Assembly (NCBI GenBank): GCA_003599815.1
Contig: QZJZ01000094.1
Coordinates: 1 to 64,000, forward strand
DNA length: 64,000 nt
Direction: 5' to 3'
Origin: Candidatus Auribacter fodinae
GTDB taxonomy: Bacteria > Auribacterota > Auribacteria > Auribacterales > Auribacteraceae
Made by a program: the position numbers and the translations under genes. The notes under the pieces were generated by a model. It had not been told where the DNA came from. It made no database searches and worked only from the letters and a program-made list of their open reading frames with translations. This document shows, in pieces, positions 50,638 to 60,932 of the stretch (the first letter of the stretch is position 1; each line of letters begins with the position of its first letter).

Positions 50638-52106
50638 TGATTAATGATAAAAAAGAGATGGCAGTAATGGATGAGAGATGTGAGCATTTTCAACAGAAGC
50701 TGGGCCAGTTGAATGAATTAAGACAGGCTGGCATAAATCCGTACGGAAGCAGGTTTGAGCCCCAGTCAATACAAGCGGTCAAAGATGCGTTTGAAGAAGG
50801 CAAAAATGCTGTAATCGCGGGTCGCATTATGGCGTATCGCGCTCATGGAAAAAGTATTTTTGTTGACCTGAAAGACAGCTCAGGCAAAATGCAGATTTAT
50901 GTTCAGAAAAACGCAGTGGGTGACAGTCAGTTTGAAATTTTTGAAAAACTTGCTGTTGGCGATATAATTGGTGTTGAAGGACAAACCTTTATGACTCGTA
51001 TGGGCGAGCCGACTGTCAAAGTAGATGCTTTTATTGTGCTGAGCAAGTCGCTGTTGCCGTTGCCGGAAAAATGGCACGGGCTGAAAGATGTTGAGACACG
51101 CTACCGTCAGCGGTATGTTGACCTGATCGTGAATGATGAAGTACGCGATGTATTTCAGTCGCGAAGCAGGATAATCCGGGAAATTCGTCGTTTTCTTGAT
51201 GATAAACATTTTCTGGAAGTGGAAACACCGATGATGCAGCATCTTGCCGGTGGTGCGACCGCTCGTCCGTTTGAAACGTTTCACAATGCTCTTGGGATTC
51301 CTCTTTTTCTGCGCATAGCTCCAGAATTATATTTAAAGCGCTTGCTTGTCGGCGGTTTTGAACGGGTATATGAACTGAACAGGAATTTTCGTAATGAGGG
51401 AATATCTCGCCGGCATAATCCTGAGTTTACCATGTTGGAAGTGTATCAGGCGTATGCGGATTATCAGGTTATGATGGATCTGACCGAAGAACTGATATCT
51501 TCTCTTGCGCAAATAGTCTGGGGTGATACGAAACGGCAGATGAACGACGGGAATACGCTGGACTTTACCCGCCCCTGGAAACGAATTACCCTTCGTGACG
51601 CAGTTAAAGATGCGTCCGGCATTGATTTTATGACCGTTGAGGATCCGGTTGGGGAGGCTCGTAACTTAAAAATCGATATACCGGTGACACTAACTCGTGA
51701 TGAAGTGCTGTGCGAAGTGTTTGAGGCGTTGGTTGAACCGAATCTTTATCAGCCTACCTTTATCACAGAATACCCGGCCAGCTTATGTCCGTTGGCTAAG
51801 ACACTGGACACTGACCCGTCATTAACCGCGCGGTTTGAATTAATCGTCAGAGGACAGGAAATGGCGAATGCCTACTCGGAGCTGAATGATCCATTGGAAC
51901 AGAAAATACGTTTTGAAAAACAGCTTGCGGCATCTGATGAGGAAAATAAGGAAATGGATGAGGATTTCGTGCGGGCGCTGGAATATGGCATGCCGCCTGC
52001 CGGCGGCTTGGGTATAGGTATTGACCGACTCGTTATGGCATTGACTGATTCTGATTCCATACGTGATGTGATCTTGTTTCCGCAGTTGAAACCGGAGAGC
52101 CGTTAA
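50637..52106 (+). CDS. lysS: Lysyl-tRNA synthetase (class II)
   Basis: RYRQRYVDLI, FLEVETPMMQ, GGFERVYELNRNFRNEGISRRHNPEFTMLE, GLGIGIDRLVMALT. Confidence 0.95.
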   Translation: MINDKKEMAVMDERCEHFQQKLGQLNELRQAGINPYGSRFEPQSIQAVKDAFEEGKNAVIAGRIMAYRAHGKSIFVDLKDSSGKMQIYVQKNAVGDSQFEIFEKLAVGDIIGVEGQTFMTRMGEPTVKVDAFIVLSKSLLPLPEKWHGLKDVETRYRQRYVDLIVNDEVRDVFQSRSRIIREIRRFLDDKHFLEVETPMMQHLAGGATARPFETFHNALGIPLFLRIAPELYLKRLLVGGFERVYELNRNFRNEGISRRHNPEFTMLEVYQAYADYQVMMDLTEELISSLAQIVWGDTKRQMNDGNTLDFTRPWKRITLRDAVKDASGIDFMTVEDPVGEARNLKIDIPVTLTRDEVLCEVFEALVEPNLYQPTFITEYPASLCPLAKTLDTDPSLTARFELIVRGQEMANAYSELNDPLEQKIRFEKQLAASDEENKEMDEDFVRALEYGMPPAGGLGIGIDRLVMALTDSDSIRDVILFPQLKPESR

Positions 52107-52138
52107 CTCTTACAGAACAACAATCAGGTGAATTAGTT

Positions 52139-53383
52139 ATGCTGTATCCCAGTTATGAACTTCTGATTACGCTTCGTTATCTCAATTCAAAACGGCGAGA
52201 AAAATTTGTTCCTTTCATAACGATGTGTTCTCTTATCGGTATCGCTATTTCCGTGATGACATTGATTGTGGTCATCGGGGTTATGGCAGGGTTTGAGAGA
52301 GACCTGAAAAGCAAAATGATCAGCATGAATGCCCATATTACCATAGAAAATCAGGTAGGGCAGGGCATAGATAATCCGCAACAAGCTATTCAGGCTTTAG
52401 CTAAGGTGGCGCACATAGAATATACTGCTCCCTTCCTGATGGGTGAGGCTTTGATTCGTACGCGTGCGGGCGGCAGGGGAGTTGTTCTGAAAGGTATTAA
52501 TCCAGAACAGGAAAATTATGTATCTGAACTTGCGAAATATGTATCGATCGGTGAATATAGGGTTACCGGCAAGGAAGTTCTGGTCGGTTCCGAGCTTGCC
52601 CGCTATTTCAGCATAACGGTTGGCGATGTAATTGTGCTGAATCTTCCAACCCGGTCGGCAACATCGTTCGGTATGATACCGCGTGAACTGAAGTGCAGGG
52701 TGAAAGGGATTTTTGTATCGGGGCTTTACGAGTTTGACATGAATTTTGTCTATATGCCGCTTGATACCTACCAACAGTTTCTTGGTGTCGGTGAGATGGT
52801 CTCCGGCATAAATGTGCGCGTAGATAATTTTGATCGGTCGTTTACGGTCAAAAGGGATATTATGAATGTTCTGGGATTTCCTTATTTAGCACGGACGTGG
52901 CTTGAGCGGAACCAGAATTTGTTTCGTGCAATTCATACTGAAAAAGTAGTTATGTTTATTATTCTGGTCATAGCTATCGTGATAGCGGCGTTTAATATTT
53001 CCAGTACACTGGTTATGACAGTGATGGAGAAAACACGCGATATAGGCGTGATTAAATCGCTAGGGGCTACCAGTGGCAGTATAATGAAGATATTTCTCTA
53101 TCAGGGTTTGTTTGTAGGCGTTATTGGAACAATTAGCGGTGTGCTTATCGGACGATTGATTATCAGCCGGATTGATACGATTGCTGATCTGGTATCACGC
53201 CTGTTCGGTTTTGAGGTTTTTCCGAAAGATATCTATTTATTTGACAAAATTCCGGCATATATTTCAGGTTTTGATACAGCTATAATTGCCTGTGCGGCTG
53301 TGCTCGTAAGTGTTGCCGCCGCAGTATATCCTGCATGGAAAGCGTCTATTCTCAAACCAGTTGAAGCGTTGCGATACGAGTGA
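52139..53383 (+). CDS. Lipoprotein-releasing system permease LolC/LolE family
   Basis: ITLRYLNSKRREKFVPFITMCSLIGIAISVMTLIVVIGVMAGFERDLKSK; FtsX domain; followed by lolD. Confidence 0.92.
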   Translation: MLYPSYELLITLRYLNSKRREKFVPFITMCSLIGIAISVMTLIVVIGVMAGFERDLKSKMISMNAHITIENQVGQGIDNPQQAIQALAKVAHIEYTAPFLMGEALIRTRAGGRGVVLKGINPEQENYVSELAKYVSIGEYRVTGKEVLVGSELARYFSITVGDVIVLNLPTRSATSFGMIPRELKCRVKGIFVSGLYEFDMNFVYMPLDTYQQFLGVGEMVSGINVRVDNFDRSFTVKRDIMNVLGFPYLARTWLERNQNLFRAIHTEKVVMFIILVIAIVIAAFNISSTLVMTVMEKTRDIGVIKSLGATSGSIMKIFLYQGLFVGVIGTISGVLIGRLIISRIDTIADLVSRLFGFEVFPKDIYLFDKIPAYISGFDTAIIACAAVLVSVAAAVYPAWKASILKPVEALRYE

Positions 53384-53386
53384 GGC

Positions 53387-54094
53387 ATGATGACTGAAAA
53401 AATAAAAAAACAAATTATTATACAAGCGACGGGTATTGGGCGTGAGTACCGGATTGGAAAACAGGTTGTGTCCGTACTTAAAAATATTGATCTTACTATA
53501 TATAAACATGATTTTATGACTATTTCAGGCGCATCAGGGGTGGGAAAAAGCACATTGCTCCACATTCTTGGTTTGCTTGATGAGCCAAGTGAAGGAAAAA
53601 TAGCGTTTCAGGGTATAGAAATTCAATCTTTGTCAAACGCTAGAAAAGCGGAAATACGCAATAAGTCTATTGGATTTATTTTTCAGTTTTTTCATCTGTT
53701 GCCGGAATTCAGCGCTATGGAGAATGTATTGCTTCCTGCCCTGATGAGGCGTAATACTACACCGGTGAAAGAACTTAAAGAACGGTCAAAAGCTTTGCTT
53801 GATAAAGTCGGGCTTAGTCACAGAATGAAGCATAAACCCTCTGAATTATCAGGGGGAGAACAGCAAAGAGTTGCTATCGCTCGTGCAATAATGAATAAAC
53901 CGGATGTGATTTTTGCCGATGAACCTACTGGTAACCTTGATAGCAAAGCAAGTCTCGAAATACAAAACCTCCTGTATGAATTGAATGACCAGACGAATCA
54001 AACAATCGTAATTGTGACTCATAATACGGAATTAGCGGCGATTGGCAGACGAAAAATGCATATGAGTGACGGTTCTATCCATGAACTGGAATGA
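53387..54094 (+). CDS. lolD: Lipoprotein-releasing system ATP-binding protein
   Basis: Walker [40 protein letters not shown]. Confidence 0.93.
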   Translation: MMTEKIKKQIIIQATGIGREYRIGKQVVSVLKNIDLTIYKHDFMTISGASGVGKSTLLHILGLLDEPSEGKIAFQGIEIQSLSNARKAEIRNKSIGFIFQFFHLLPEFSAMENVLLPALMRRNTTPVKELKERSKALLDKVGLSHRMKHKPSELSGGEQQRVAIARAIMNKPDVIFADEPTGNLDSKASLEIQNLLYELNDQTNQTIVIVTHNTELAAIGRRKMHMSDGSIHELE

Positions 54095-54235
54095 AACTTG
54101 TTTATTCAGATTTGTCTAACATTATGTTGTGGGTAATTTGATTCTGTTTATTACATTGTACCGGGATTCAACACTCGGTGAGATAATAGCTCAACACAGT
54201 ATGTCTAGCCTGTATAGAAAAGTCACAGTTGACAC

Positions 54236-54763
54236 ATGAGGATAACTAAAATGGTGTGTGATATTTGCGGTAAGAAGGAAGCGACTGTCCATTATACGGA
54301 GATTGTCCATAACCAGATGATCAAAATGGATATTTGTGAAGATTGTGCTCATGCCAAAGGGGTGGGAATACAGTCACCTTTTTCCATATCTGACTTATTA
54401 TCAGGACTTGCGGAACTGGATTCAGAAGTATCTGCCTATGCTGACCCTGTATGTTCATGTTGCGGTTTGAGCTTCAAGGAATTCCGCAAACGAGGCAGGC
54501 TTGGATGCAGTGAATGCTACGAGACATTTAAAGCTCCTTTGGAATCTTTGCTTCAGACCATTCACAAAAATACCCGGCACAAAGGCAAAAAATTCCGCGA
54601 ACAGCCGGATAAAAATATATCCGATACTGATATGAAAACGAAACTGAAAGAACTGAAAAATGAGCTGAAACAGGCTATTGAGAAAGAAGAATACGAATAC
54701 GCCGCAGATCTTCGTGACAGGATAAAAGATATAGAAAATGCATTGAAAACAGGGAAAAAATAA
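54236..54763 (+). CDS. mcsA: McsA-like protein (zinc-finger, UVR domain), activator of protein arginine kinase
   Basis: CDICGKKEATVHYTEIV, CEDCA, CSCCG, LGCSECY; UVR motif KEEYEYAADLRDRIKDIE; directly precedes mcsB. Confidence 0.9.
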   Translation: MRITKMVCDICGKKEATVHYTEIVHNQMIKMDICEDCAHAKGVGIQSPFSISDLLSGLAELDSEVSAYADPVCSCCGLSFKEFRKRGRLGCSECYETFKAPLESLLQTIHKNTRHKGKKFREQPDKNISDTDMKTKLKELKNELKQAIEKEEYEYAADLRDRIKDIENALKTGKK

Positions 54764-55830
54764 TGGATTTTAACAAAATTTCCGCAACGCAGGCAGAATG
54801 GCTGCTTGGAAAGGGACCGAACAGCGATATCGTGATGAGCTCACGTATTCGCCTTGCCCGTAACCTGAAAGGGGTACCATTCCCGCAACAAAATTCTCCC
54901 GCCAATAATGAGAAAGTCATTGATGTGGTTTTCGATGCGCTCAAGAAAACCAAGTTTTTTAAAAATGGCATTATTGCCAGGATGCAGGACATCCCTGATA
55001 TTGATAAACAAATTCTTTTTGAAACGCATCTTATAAGTAAAGAGCTGATTACACATAATCATGCCAGCGCCATTGCAATCAGCGCGGCTCAGGATTTGGT
55101 TATAATGGTCAATGAAGAAGATCACCTTCGTATACAGGTACTTAAATCAGGATTTAATATAGATGCCTGCTGGGAGTTGATAAATAAAGTCGATAGCGCG
55201 CTTGAAAAAGTGCTTGATTTCGCGTATTCTCCCTCGCTTGGATATCTTACTGCGTGTCCGACCAACGTGGGAACTGGGATGAGGGCATCTGTTATGCTTC
55301 ATTTGCCGGGACTCATGTTGATGGAGCTGATCAATAAGGTAATGCAGGCGGTTATTAAACTTGGGCTTGCTGTACGTGGTTTTTATGGAGAAGGTTCCGA
55401 AGTACTCGGCAACCTTTTTCAAATATCGAATCAGACAACGCTAGGTAAAAGCGAGAAAGAAATAATCGCGAACATCAGCAAGGTTATTGATCTGATGATT
55501 GAGCATGAGCGTAATGCGCGTGCGATGCTCAATAATAAAAGCGCTGAAAAAATTAAAGATACGGTTGGGCGTTCATATGGAATTCTGTGTAATGCCCACA
55601 TTATAAGTTCAAAAGAAACTATCAGCCTTTTATCTGCGCTTCGAATGGGAATGGATATGGGATATATAACCGGTCTGGATACATCGGCTATAAACGAGTT
55701 ATTTATCCAGATTCAGCCTGCGCATTTACAAAAAATTTCCGGTGAACTGCTTGATCCCGGCATGCGCGATGTGCGCCGTGCTCAGCTCATTCGGGAACGA
55801 TTACGGCAAAATAATGATAAACAATCATGA
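54763..55830 (+). CDS. mcsB: Protein-arginine kinase McsB
   Basis: IVMSSRIRLARNLKGVPFP phosphagen-kinase motif; TACPTNVGTGMRASVMLHLP; RDVRRA motif near the C-terminus. Confidence 0.95.
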   Translation: MDFNKISATQAEWLLGKGPNSDIVMSSRIRLARNLKGVPFPQQNSPANNEKVIDVVFDALKKTKFFKNGIIARMQDIPDIDKQILFETHLISKELITHNHASAIAISAAQDLVIMVNEEDHLRIQVLKSGFNIDACWELINKVDSALEKVLDFAYSPSLGYLTACPTNVGTGMRASVMLHLPGLMLMELINKVMQAVIKLGLAVRGFYGEGSEVLGNLFQISNQTTLGKSEKEIIANISKVIDLMIEHERNARAMLNNKSAEKIKDTVGRSYGILCNAHIISSKETISLLSALRMGMDMGYITGLDTSAINELFIQIQPAHLQKISGELLDPGMRDVRRAQLIRERLRQNNDKQS

Positions 55831-55847
55831 AATAGAGGGGTGAGAAC

Positions 55848-58298
55848 ATGTTTGACAGGTTTACCAACAGAGCAAAGCAGGTGATTATCCTTGCCCGAAA
55901 AGAAGCAGACCGGTTCAATCACAATTACATAGGAACCGAACATTTGCTTCTTGGTTTGATTAAACTGGGGCAGGGTGTCGCGGTAGATGTTTTGCGCTCT
56001 ATGGGGGTTGATTTTGAGACAATCCGCATGGAGGTAGAAAAGGCAGTTGGCACAGGGCCGGAAAACAAGGCGGTCGGCGATGTGCCGTTGACTCTTCGTG
56101 CCAAAAAGGTTATTGAACTGGCTGTCGAAGAGGCGAAAAACCTTAACCATACCTACATTGGTACGGAACACCTTCTGCTTGGTTTGCTTCAGGAAGGTGA
56201 AGGCGTTGCGGCGCGAATTCTTAAAAATCTTGATGTTGACATTGAAAAGGCACGTAACGAAATACGGCGTGAACTGGAATCCGGTCTGGCAAAACCGGTT
56301 GAAGAATCACCGATCAGCGGTACCGGAGAGAAAGCTGACAAAACTCCGGCTTTGACTGCTTTCGGACGCGACCTGACCGAACTCGCTCAGGAAGGGAAAC
56401 TCGATCCGATTATCGGAAGAAAAGACGAAATTGAACGCCTTATTCAGGTGCTATGCAGAAGGCGTAAAAATAATCCGGTTCTCCTTGGCGAGGCTGGTGT
56501 TGGCAAAACCGCTATTGTTGAAGGGCTTGCTCAGGAAATTATCGCGGGTAACGTACCTGAAATTTTGCGTGATAAAAAATTAATCACTCTTGACCTTGCA
56601 TTGATGGTTGCCGGCACGAAATACAGAGGCCAGTTCGAAGAACGTATTAAGGCGGTTATGGATGAGATTCGCAAATCAAAGAACATTCTGTTGTTTATTG
56701 ACGAACTGCATACCATAGTCGGCGCCGGCGCCGCGGAAGGCGCTATTGATGCTTCCAACATATTAAAGCCGGCGTTGTCACGCGGTGAAGTGCAGTGTGT
56801 TGGAGCGACCACACTTGATGAGTACCGCAAATATATTGAAAAAGATGCGGCGCTCGAACGACGTTTTCAAACCATTATGGTTGATGCGCCGAACGTTGAG
56901 GAAACCATCCTGATTTTGCGAGGGTTGCAGAGCAAATACGAAGAACATCACAAAGTGCATTATACTGATGATGCCATTGAAGCGGCTACGACATTATCAG
57001 ACCGCTATATCAGCGGACGGTTCTTACCTGATAAAGCGATAGACCTGATGGACGAAGCCGGCGCCAAAGCCCGCATATCCGCTATGACGGTGCCTGTTGA
57101 CGTGAAAGCTATTGAAAAAGAATGTGATCGCCTGCGGTCACAAAAAGAAGCGGCAATAAAAGAACAGAATTATGAAAAAGCCGCTCAGCTCCGTGACAAA
57201 GAACGCGAAGCGCGCGAACGGCTGGAAAAGGTTGTATCCGGCTGGAAAGAAACGAGAGAAGAATCTGAAGTTGTTGTTAATGCTGAAGATATCGCGCAAA
57301 TTATATCAAAATGGACAGGAGTTCCCGTGTCTACATTGGAGGAGCCTGAAGCGAAACGACTGCTCAGCATGGAAGAAGATGTTCATAAGATCGTTATAGG
57401 GCAGGACGAAGCCGTTAAGGCGGTATCCAGAGCAATCAGGCGTTCACGCGCTGACCTGAAAGACCCGCGCCGTCCGATCGGATCATTTTTGTTTCTTGGC
57501 CCAACCGGCGTTGGAAAAACGTTGCTCGTGAAAGCGCTGGCGAAAGTTATGTTTGCGGATGAAGACGCGGTTATTCAGATTGATATGTCTGAATATATGG
57601 AAAAATTTGCCATATCCCGTTTGACTGGTTCTCCTCCGGGTTACGTCGGGTATGAAGAGGGTGGACAGTTGACCGAACAGGTACGTCGTCGCCCGTACTC
57701 GGTGGTGTTGTTTGACGAAGTCGAAAAAGCGCACCCTGATGTTACGCATATTCTTCTTCAAGTACTCGAAGAGGGTAAACTGACAGATAGTCTCGGGCGT
57801 ACTGTTGATTTTCGTAATACCCTGATTATCATGACTTCAAACGCGGGCGCTGATTTGATTAAGAAAGAAACTACAGTCGGGTTTAAAACAGGTGATAGCC
57901 CTGCTACCGATTATGAAACAATGAAATCGAAAATCGTAGCTGAAGTGAAGAAAATTTTTAAACCGGAATTCCTGAACCGCATTGATGATTTGATCGTATT
58001 TCACGCGCTTTCACGTGATGATATTAAGAAGGTCGTCGAACTTGAACTTGAAAAAGTTCGTAAACGCCTTGAACAGAAAAATATCCACCTGACAGTCGAT
58101 GCAAAAGCGAAAAATTTTCTCTGTGATAACGGCTACGATCAGAAATTTGGCGCGCGACCTTTGAAACGCGCTATTGAGCGGTTTGTGGAAAACCCGATGT
58201 CTGAAGAAATTTTACGCGGCAATATCATTAAGGGGCAGAAGGTTAAAGTGACAGCCACTAAAGATGGGCTGAAGTTTAAACCTGAGGATCCTGAATAA
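55848..58298 (+). CDS. clpC: ATP-dependent Clp protease ATP-binding subunit ClpC
   Basis: [37 protein letters not shown], two AAA modules ([30 protein letters not shown]), UVR-like motif [16 protein letters not shown]. Confidence 0.96.
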   Translation: MFDRFTNRAKQVIILARKEADRFNHNYIGTEHLLLGLIKLGQGVAVDVLRSMGVDFETIRMEVEKAVGTGPENKAVGDVPLTLRAKKVIELAVEEAKNLNHTYIGTEHLLLGLLQEGEGVAARILKNLDVDIEKARNEIRRELESGLAKPVEESPISGTGEKADKTPALTAFGRDLTELAQEGKLDPIIGRKDEIERLIQVLCRRRKNNPVLLGEAGVGKTAIVEGLAQEIIAGNVPEILRDKKLITLDLALMVAGTKYRGQFEERIKAVMDEIRKSKNILLFIDELHTIVGAGAAEGAIDASNILKPALSRGEVQCVGATTLDEYRKYIEKDAALERRFQTIMVDAPNVEETILILRGLQSKYEEHHKVHYTDDAIEAATTLSDRYISGRFLPDKAIDLMDEAGAKARISAMTVPVDVKAIEKECDRLRSQKEAAIKEQNYEKAAQLRDKEREARERLEKVVSGWKETREESEVVVNAEDIAQIISKWTGVPVSTLEEPEAKRLLSMEEDVHKIVIGQDEAVKAVSRAIRRSRADLKDPRRPIGSFLFLGPTGVGKTLLVKALAKVMFADEDAVIQIDMSEYMEKFAISRLTGSPPGYVGYEEGGQLTEQVRRRPYSVVLFDEVEKAHPDVTHILLQVLEEGKLTDSLGRTVDFRNTLIIMTSNAGADLIKKETTVGFKTGDSPATDYETMKSKIVAEVKKIFKPEFLNRIDDLIVFHALSRDDIKKVVELELEKVRKRLEQKNIHLTVDAKAKNFLCDNGYDQKFGARPLKRAIERFVENPMSEEILRGNIIKGQKVKVTATKDGLKFKPEDPE

Positions 58299-58304
58299 AT
58301 TATC

Positions 58305-58334
58305 TTGACAGTATGCGTGGATATATCGTAAAAG
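58305..58334 (+). promoter_or_regulatory. Possible tRNA-Leu promoter (TTGACA-N18-TAAAAG)
   Basis: Consensus -35 TTGACA 58305-58310 with weaker -10 TAAAAG 58329-58334, 37 bp upstream of the tRNA. Confidence 0.4.
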
Positions 58335-58370
58335 ATTATTCGATTTTTCGTGATAACCGCATTTTAGTGT

Positions 58371-58457
58371 GCCGGAGTGGTGAAACTGGTAGACGCAGAG
58401 GACTCAAAATCCTCCGGGGGCAACTCCATGCCGGTTCGATTCCGGCCTCCGGCACCA
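58371..58457 (+). tRNA. tRNA-Leu (anticodon CAA)
   Basis: GCCGGAG acceptor pairs CTCCGGC; anticodon stem GAGGA-CTCAAAA-TCCTC; long variable arm; GGTTCGATTCC T-arm; encoded ACCA 3' end. Confidence 0.95.
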
Positions 58458-58512
58458 ATTTTAAAATGGATGTTTCAAACTATTGCATTTAAGAGTGATA
58501 GTTAAAAAGATA

Positions 58513-58540
58513 TTGACTTTTTTTGATTATGCGATAGAAT
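58513..58540 (+). promoter_or_regulatory. Putative sigma70-type promoter of ilv leader (TTGACT-N16-TAGAAT)
   Basis: -35 TTGACT 58513-58518, -10 TAGAAT 58535-58540, about 25 bp before the leader-peptide ATG. Confidence 0.6.
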
Positions 58541-58565
58541 GAAAAAAATTAAAGGTGTGAAAACT

Positions 58566-58661
58566 ATGGATTTACGCACAAACTACCTCAATTTTTTGGT
58601 TTCCCTTGTCGCAGTAGTAGCTGTGGTAGTAGTGGTGCGTGTAGTCCGGTTTTCACCGTGA
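58566..58661 (+). CDS. ilv operon leader peptide (31 aa, 11 Val and 4 Leu)
   Basis: MDLRTNYLNFLVSLVAVVAVVVVVRVVRFSP*, followed by a strong terminator hairpin and ilvB. Below the ORF-track length cutoff. Confidence 0.85.
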   Translation: MDLRTNYLNFLVSLVAVVAVVVVVRVVRFSP

Positions 58662-58684
58662 GGGTAACCTGATAGAGATTTCAG

Positions 58685-58722
58685 CCCCTGCTGGTGAGCG
58701 AAGCCGGCAGGGGTTTTTTTTT
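58685..58722 (+). terminator. Rho-independent terminator/attenuator upstream of ilvB
   Basis: CCCCTGCTGG-TGAGCGAAG-CCGGCAGGGG stem (one G-U) followed by T9. Confidence 0.9.
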
Positions 58723-58907
58723 GTCCTGAATACGTGCTTCGCCAACCGGCTGGCCAACAGAAGGTTGGTTAGTAGTAATGAAATGCGCTGGATGCATTAT
58801 AGAGCAAAGAAAAATTGTGGCGCAGAGCATGCCGCCATAGGGAACTTATTTAAGTGACGGATATTAATTTTTGTACTGGAACAATAACATAGCATGGAGA
58901 AAAAACA

Positions 58908-60581
58908 ATGAAAATGAATGGAGCGGAAATCACGATCTCTTTCCTTGAGTCTCGGGGAATAGAGTGTATTGCCGGTATACCCGGTGGGGCGAATTTGCCT
59001 TTGTATGATGCACTGCATAAGAGTTCAATCAGGCATATTCTGGCTCGTCATGAACAGGGGGCTGGTTTTATTGCGCAAGGTATGGCGCGATCTACGGGTA
59101 AACCCGCTGTTTGTTTCGCGACCTCCGGGCCTGGAGCAACTAACCTTATCACAGCTATTGCTGATGCTAAACTGGATTCTATACCGGTTATTGGTATCAC
59201 CGGACAGGTTCCCACTTCCCTGATAGGTACTGATGCGTTTCAGGAAGTTGATACCTATGGTATGACATTACCCATAACAAAACATAATTTTCTGGTTCGA
59301 TCAGCAGAAGAGTTGATTACAGTGTTACCTGAGGCGTTTCGTATTGCGGCGTCCGGACGTCCTGGCCCGGTTATAGTTGACATACCGAAAAATGTTCAGT
59401 GTGAGCACATTGAATTTGCAGGATGGCAGAAAGAAAAAACGAAACCAGCGGCTGAACATAAGATAAATGATCTTCCTGAAGCAGATATAAAACACATAGC
59501 GGAAATGATCAATAAATCAAAGAAGCCTGTTTTATATGTTGGCGGCGGTATCATCCATTCCGATGCGGAATCGGTTCTGATTGATCTGGCGCGGCGTAGT
59601 TCGATACCGGTTGCAACAACATTGATGGGACTTGGATGTTTTCCCGCTGATGACCCTTTGTATATCGGAATGCTTGGAATGCATGGCGCACGATATACAA
59701 ATTATATTTTGAGCGAAGCGGATCTGCTATTGGCTTTTGGTGTCCGATTTGATGACCGAGCTACAGGTAAAGTTGAGGAATTTTGTCCGAATGCTTCGAT
59801 CATTCATATAGATATTGACCGTTCGGAAATAGATAAGATAAAGAAGTCCAATATAGCTCTTGAAAGTGACATAGCCGACGCTATGACAGCAATGCTACCG
59901 CATATCAAAAATAACGCACGTGAAGCATGGATAGCGCGTGTAGAGCAGTTGCGAGATGAGTATGGTTTTAAAATGCCGTTCTCAGCTGACCCATTGAATC
60001 CTTTAAATCTCGTTAAGCATATTGCCGAACTATCACCAAAAAATTCCATTATAACAACCGATGTCGGCCAACACCAGATGTGGGTGGCACAGATATACCC
60101 GTTCAGTTTACCGCGCACTTTGTTAACTTCAGGCGGGCTTGGCACTATGGGATTCGGCTTGCCTGCCGCTATCGGAGCCGCTCTCGCAAATCCTGATAAG
60201 CGGGTGGTCTGCGTGAGTGGCGATGGTTCGTTTCTGATGAATATACAGGAACTGGCTACTCTGGCTGATTTAGGGCTTAATGTTACGGTAATAATCATGA
60301 ATAATGGGCATCTGGGCTTGGTACGCCAGCAACAGGAACTGTTTTATAAGGAAAACTATATTGCCTCGCGATTTCAGTCGAACCCTGACTTTGCTGCGAT
60401 CAGTAGAAACTTTGGCATTCGCAGTTATGATCTGGGCGATGAATCCGAACCGCTGGCGGCATTGGGCTCTGCTTTGTGTGTGGAAGGCCCTTGTGTGGTT
60501 AACGCGCCGATTCACTTCGCTGAGAATGTTCTGCCGATGGTCCCGCCGGGTAAAGCTAATCATGAAATGATAGGAGGGTAA
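58908..60581 (+). CDS. ilvB: Acetolactate synthase large subunit
   Basis: FLESRGIECIAGIPGGANLPLYDAL, ARHEQGAGFIAQGMAR, ATSGPGATNLITAIADAKLDSIPVIGITGQVP, thiamine-PP motif GDGSFLMNIQELATL...NN. Confidence 0.96.
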   Translation: MKMNGAEITISFLESRGIECIAGIPGGANLPLYDALHKSSIRHILARHEQGAGFIAQGMARSTGKPAVCFATSGPGATNLITAIADAKLDSIPVIGITGQVPTSLIGTDAFQEVDTYGMTLPITKHNFLVRSAEELITVLPEAFRIAASGRPGPVIVDIPKNVQCEHIEFAGWQKEKTKPAAEHKINDLPEADIKHIAEMINKSKKPVLYVGGGIIHSDAESVLIDLARRSSIPVATTLMGLGCFPADDPLYIGMLGMHGARYTNYILSEADLLLAFGVRFDDRATGKVEEFCPNASIIHIDIDRSEIDKIKKSNIALESDIADAMTAMLPHIKNNAREAWIARVEQLRDEYGFKMPFSADPLNPLNLVKHIAELSPKNSIITTDVGQHQMWVAQIYPFSLPRTLLTSGGLGTMGFGLPAAIGAALANPDKRVVCVSGDGSFLMNIQELATLADLGLNVTVIIMNNGHLGLVRQQQELFYKENYIASRFQSNPDFAAISRNFGIRSYDLGDESEPLAALGSALCVEGPCVVNAPIHFAENVLPMVPPGKANHEMIGG

Positions 60582-60584
60582 TCG

Positions 60585-60878
60585 ATGACTACCATTACAC
60601 ATAGAATTATTGAGTTAACGGTGAATAATCATCCGGGTGTTATGTCGCACGTAACAGGTTTGTTTTCACGCAGGGGGTTTAATCTTGAAGGCATATTGTG
60701 TTCGCCAATCGGTGACGGTGCTAGAAGCCGGATGTACTTGCTTGTGAAAAGAGAAGAACGTATCGACCAGATCACAAAACAACTGGAAAAATTATATGAT
60801 GTGGAAAATGTCTCACTTCGCGATGACTACGACCATACTCTGTTTGATCGCTTGCACGACCTTGTAAAAGGCATTTAG
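60585..60878 (+). CDS. ilvN: Acetolactate synthase small (regulatory) subunit, ACT domain
   Basis: IELTVNNHPGVMSHVTGLFSRRGFNLEGILCSPIGDG; directly follows ilvB. Confidence 0.92.
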   Translation: MTTITHRIIELTVNNHPGVMSHVTGLFSRRGFNLEGILCSPIGDGARSRMYLLVKREERIDQITKQLEKLYDVENVSLRDDYDHTLFDRLHDLVKGI

Positions 60879-60880
60879 TA

Positions 60881-60932
60881 AAAAAAAGCGGGATATGACT
60901 GCTCGTAATGGTCATATCCCGCAAAAAAAAAT
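60881..60932. terminator. Bidirectional rho-independent terminator after ilvN
   Basis: A-tract, GCGGGATATGAC-tgctcgtaatg-GTCATATCCCGC 12-bp perfect stem, A-tract (T-tract for the minus strand). Confidence 0.75.

Noticed and set aside
54095-54235. Possible CtsR operator upstream of mcsA
   Set aside because: No direct repeat resembling GGTCAAA-N3-GGTCAAA was found; only a short 'gttgacaca' match, insufficient.
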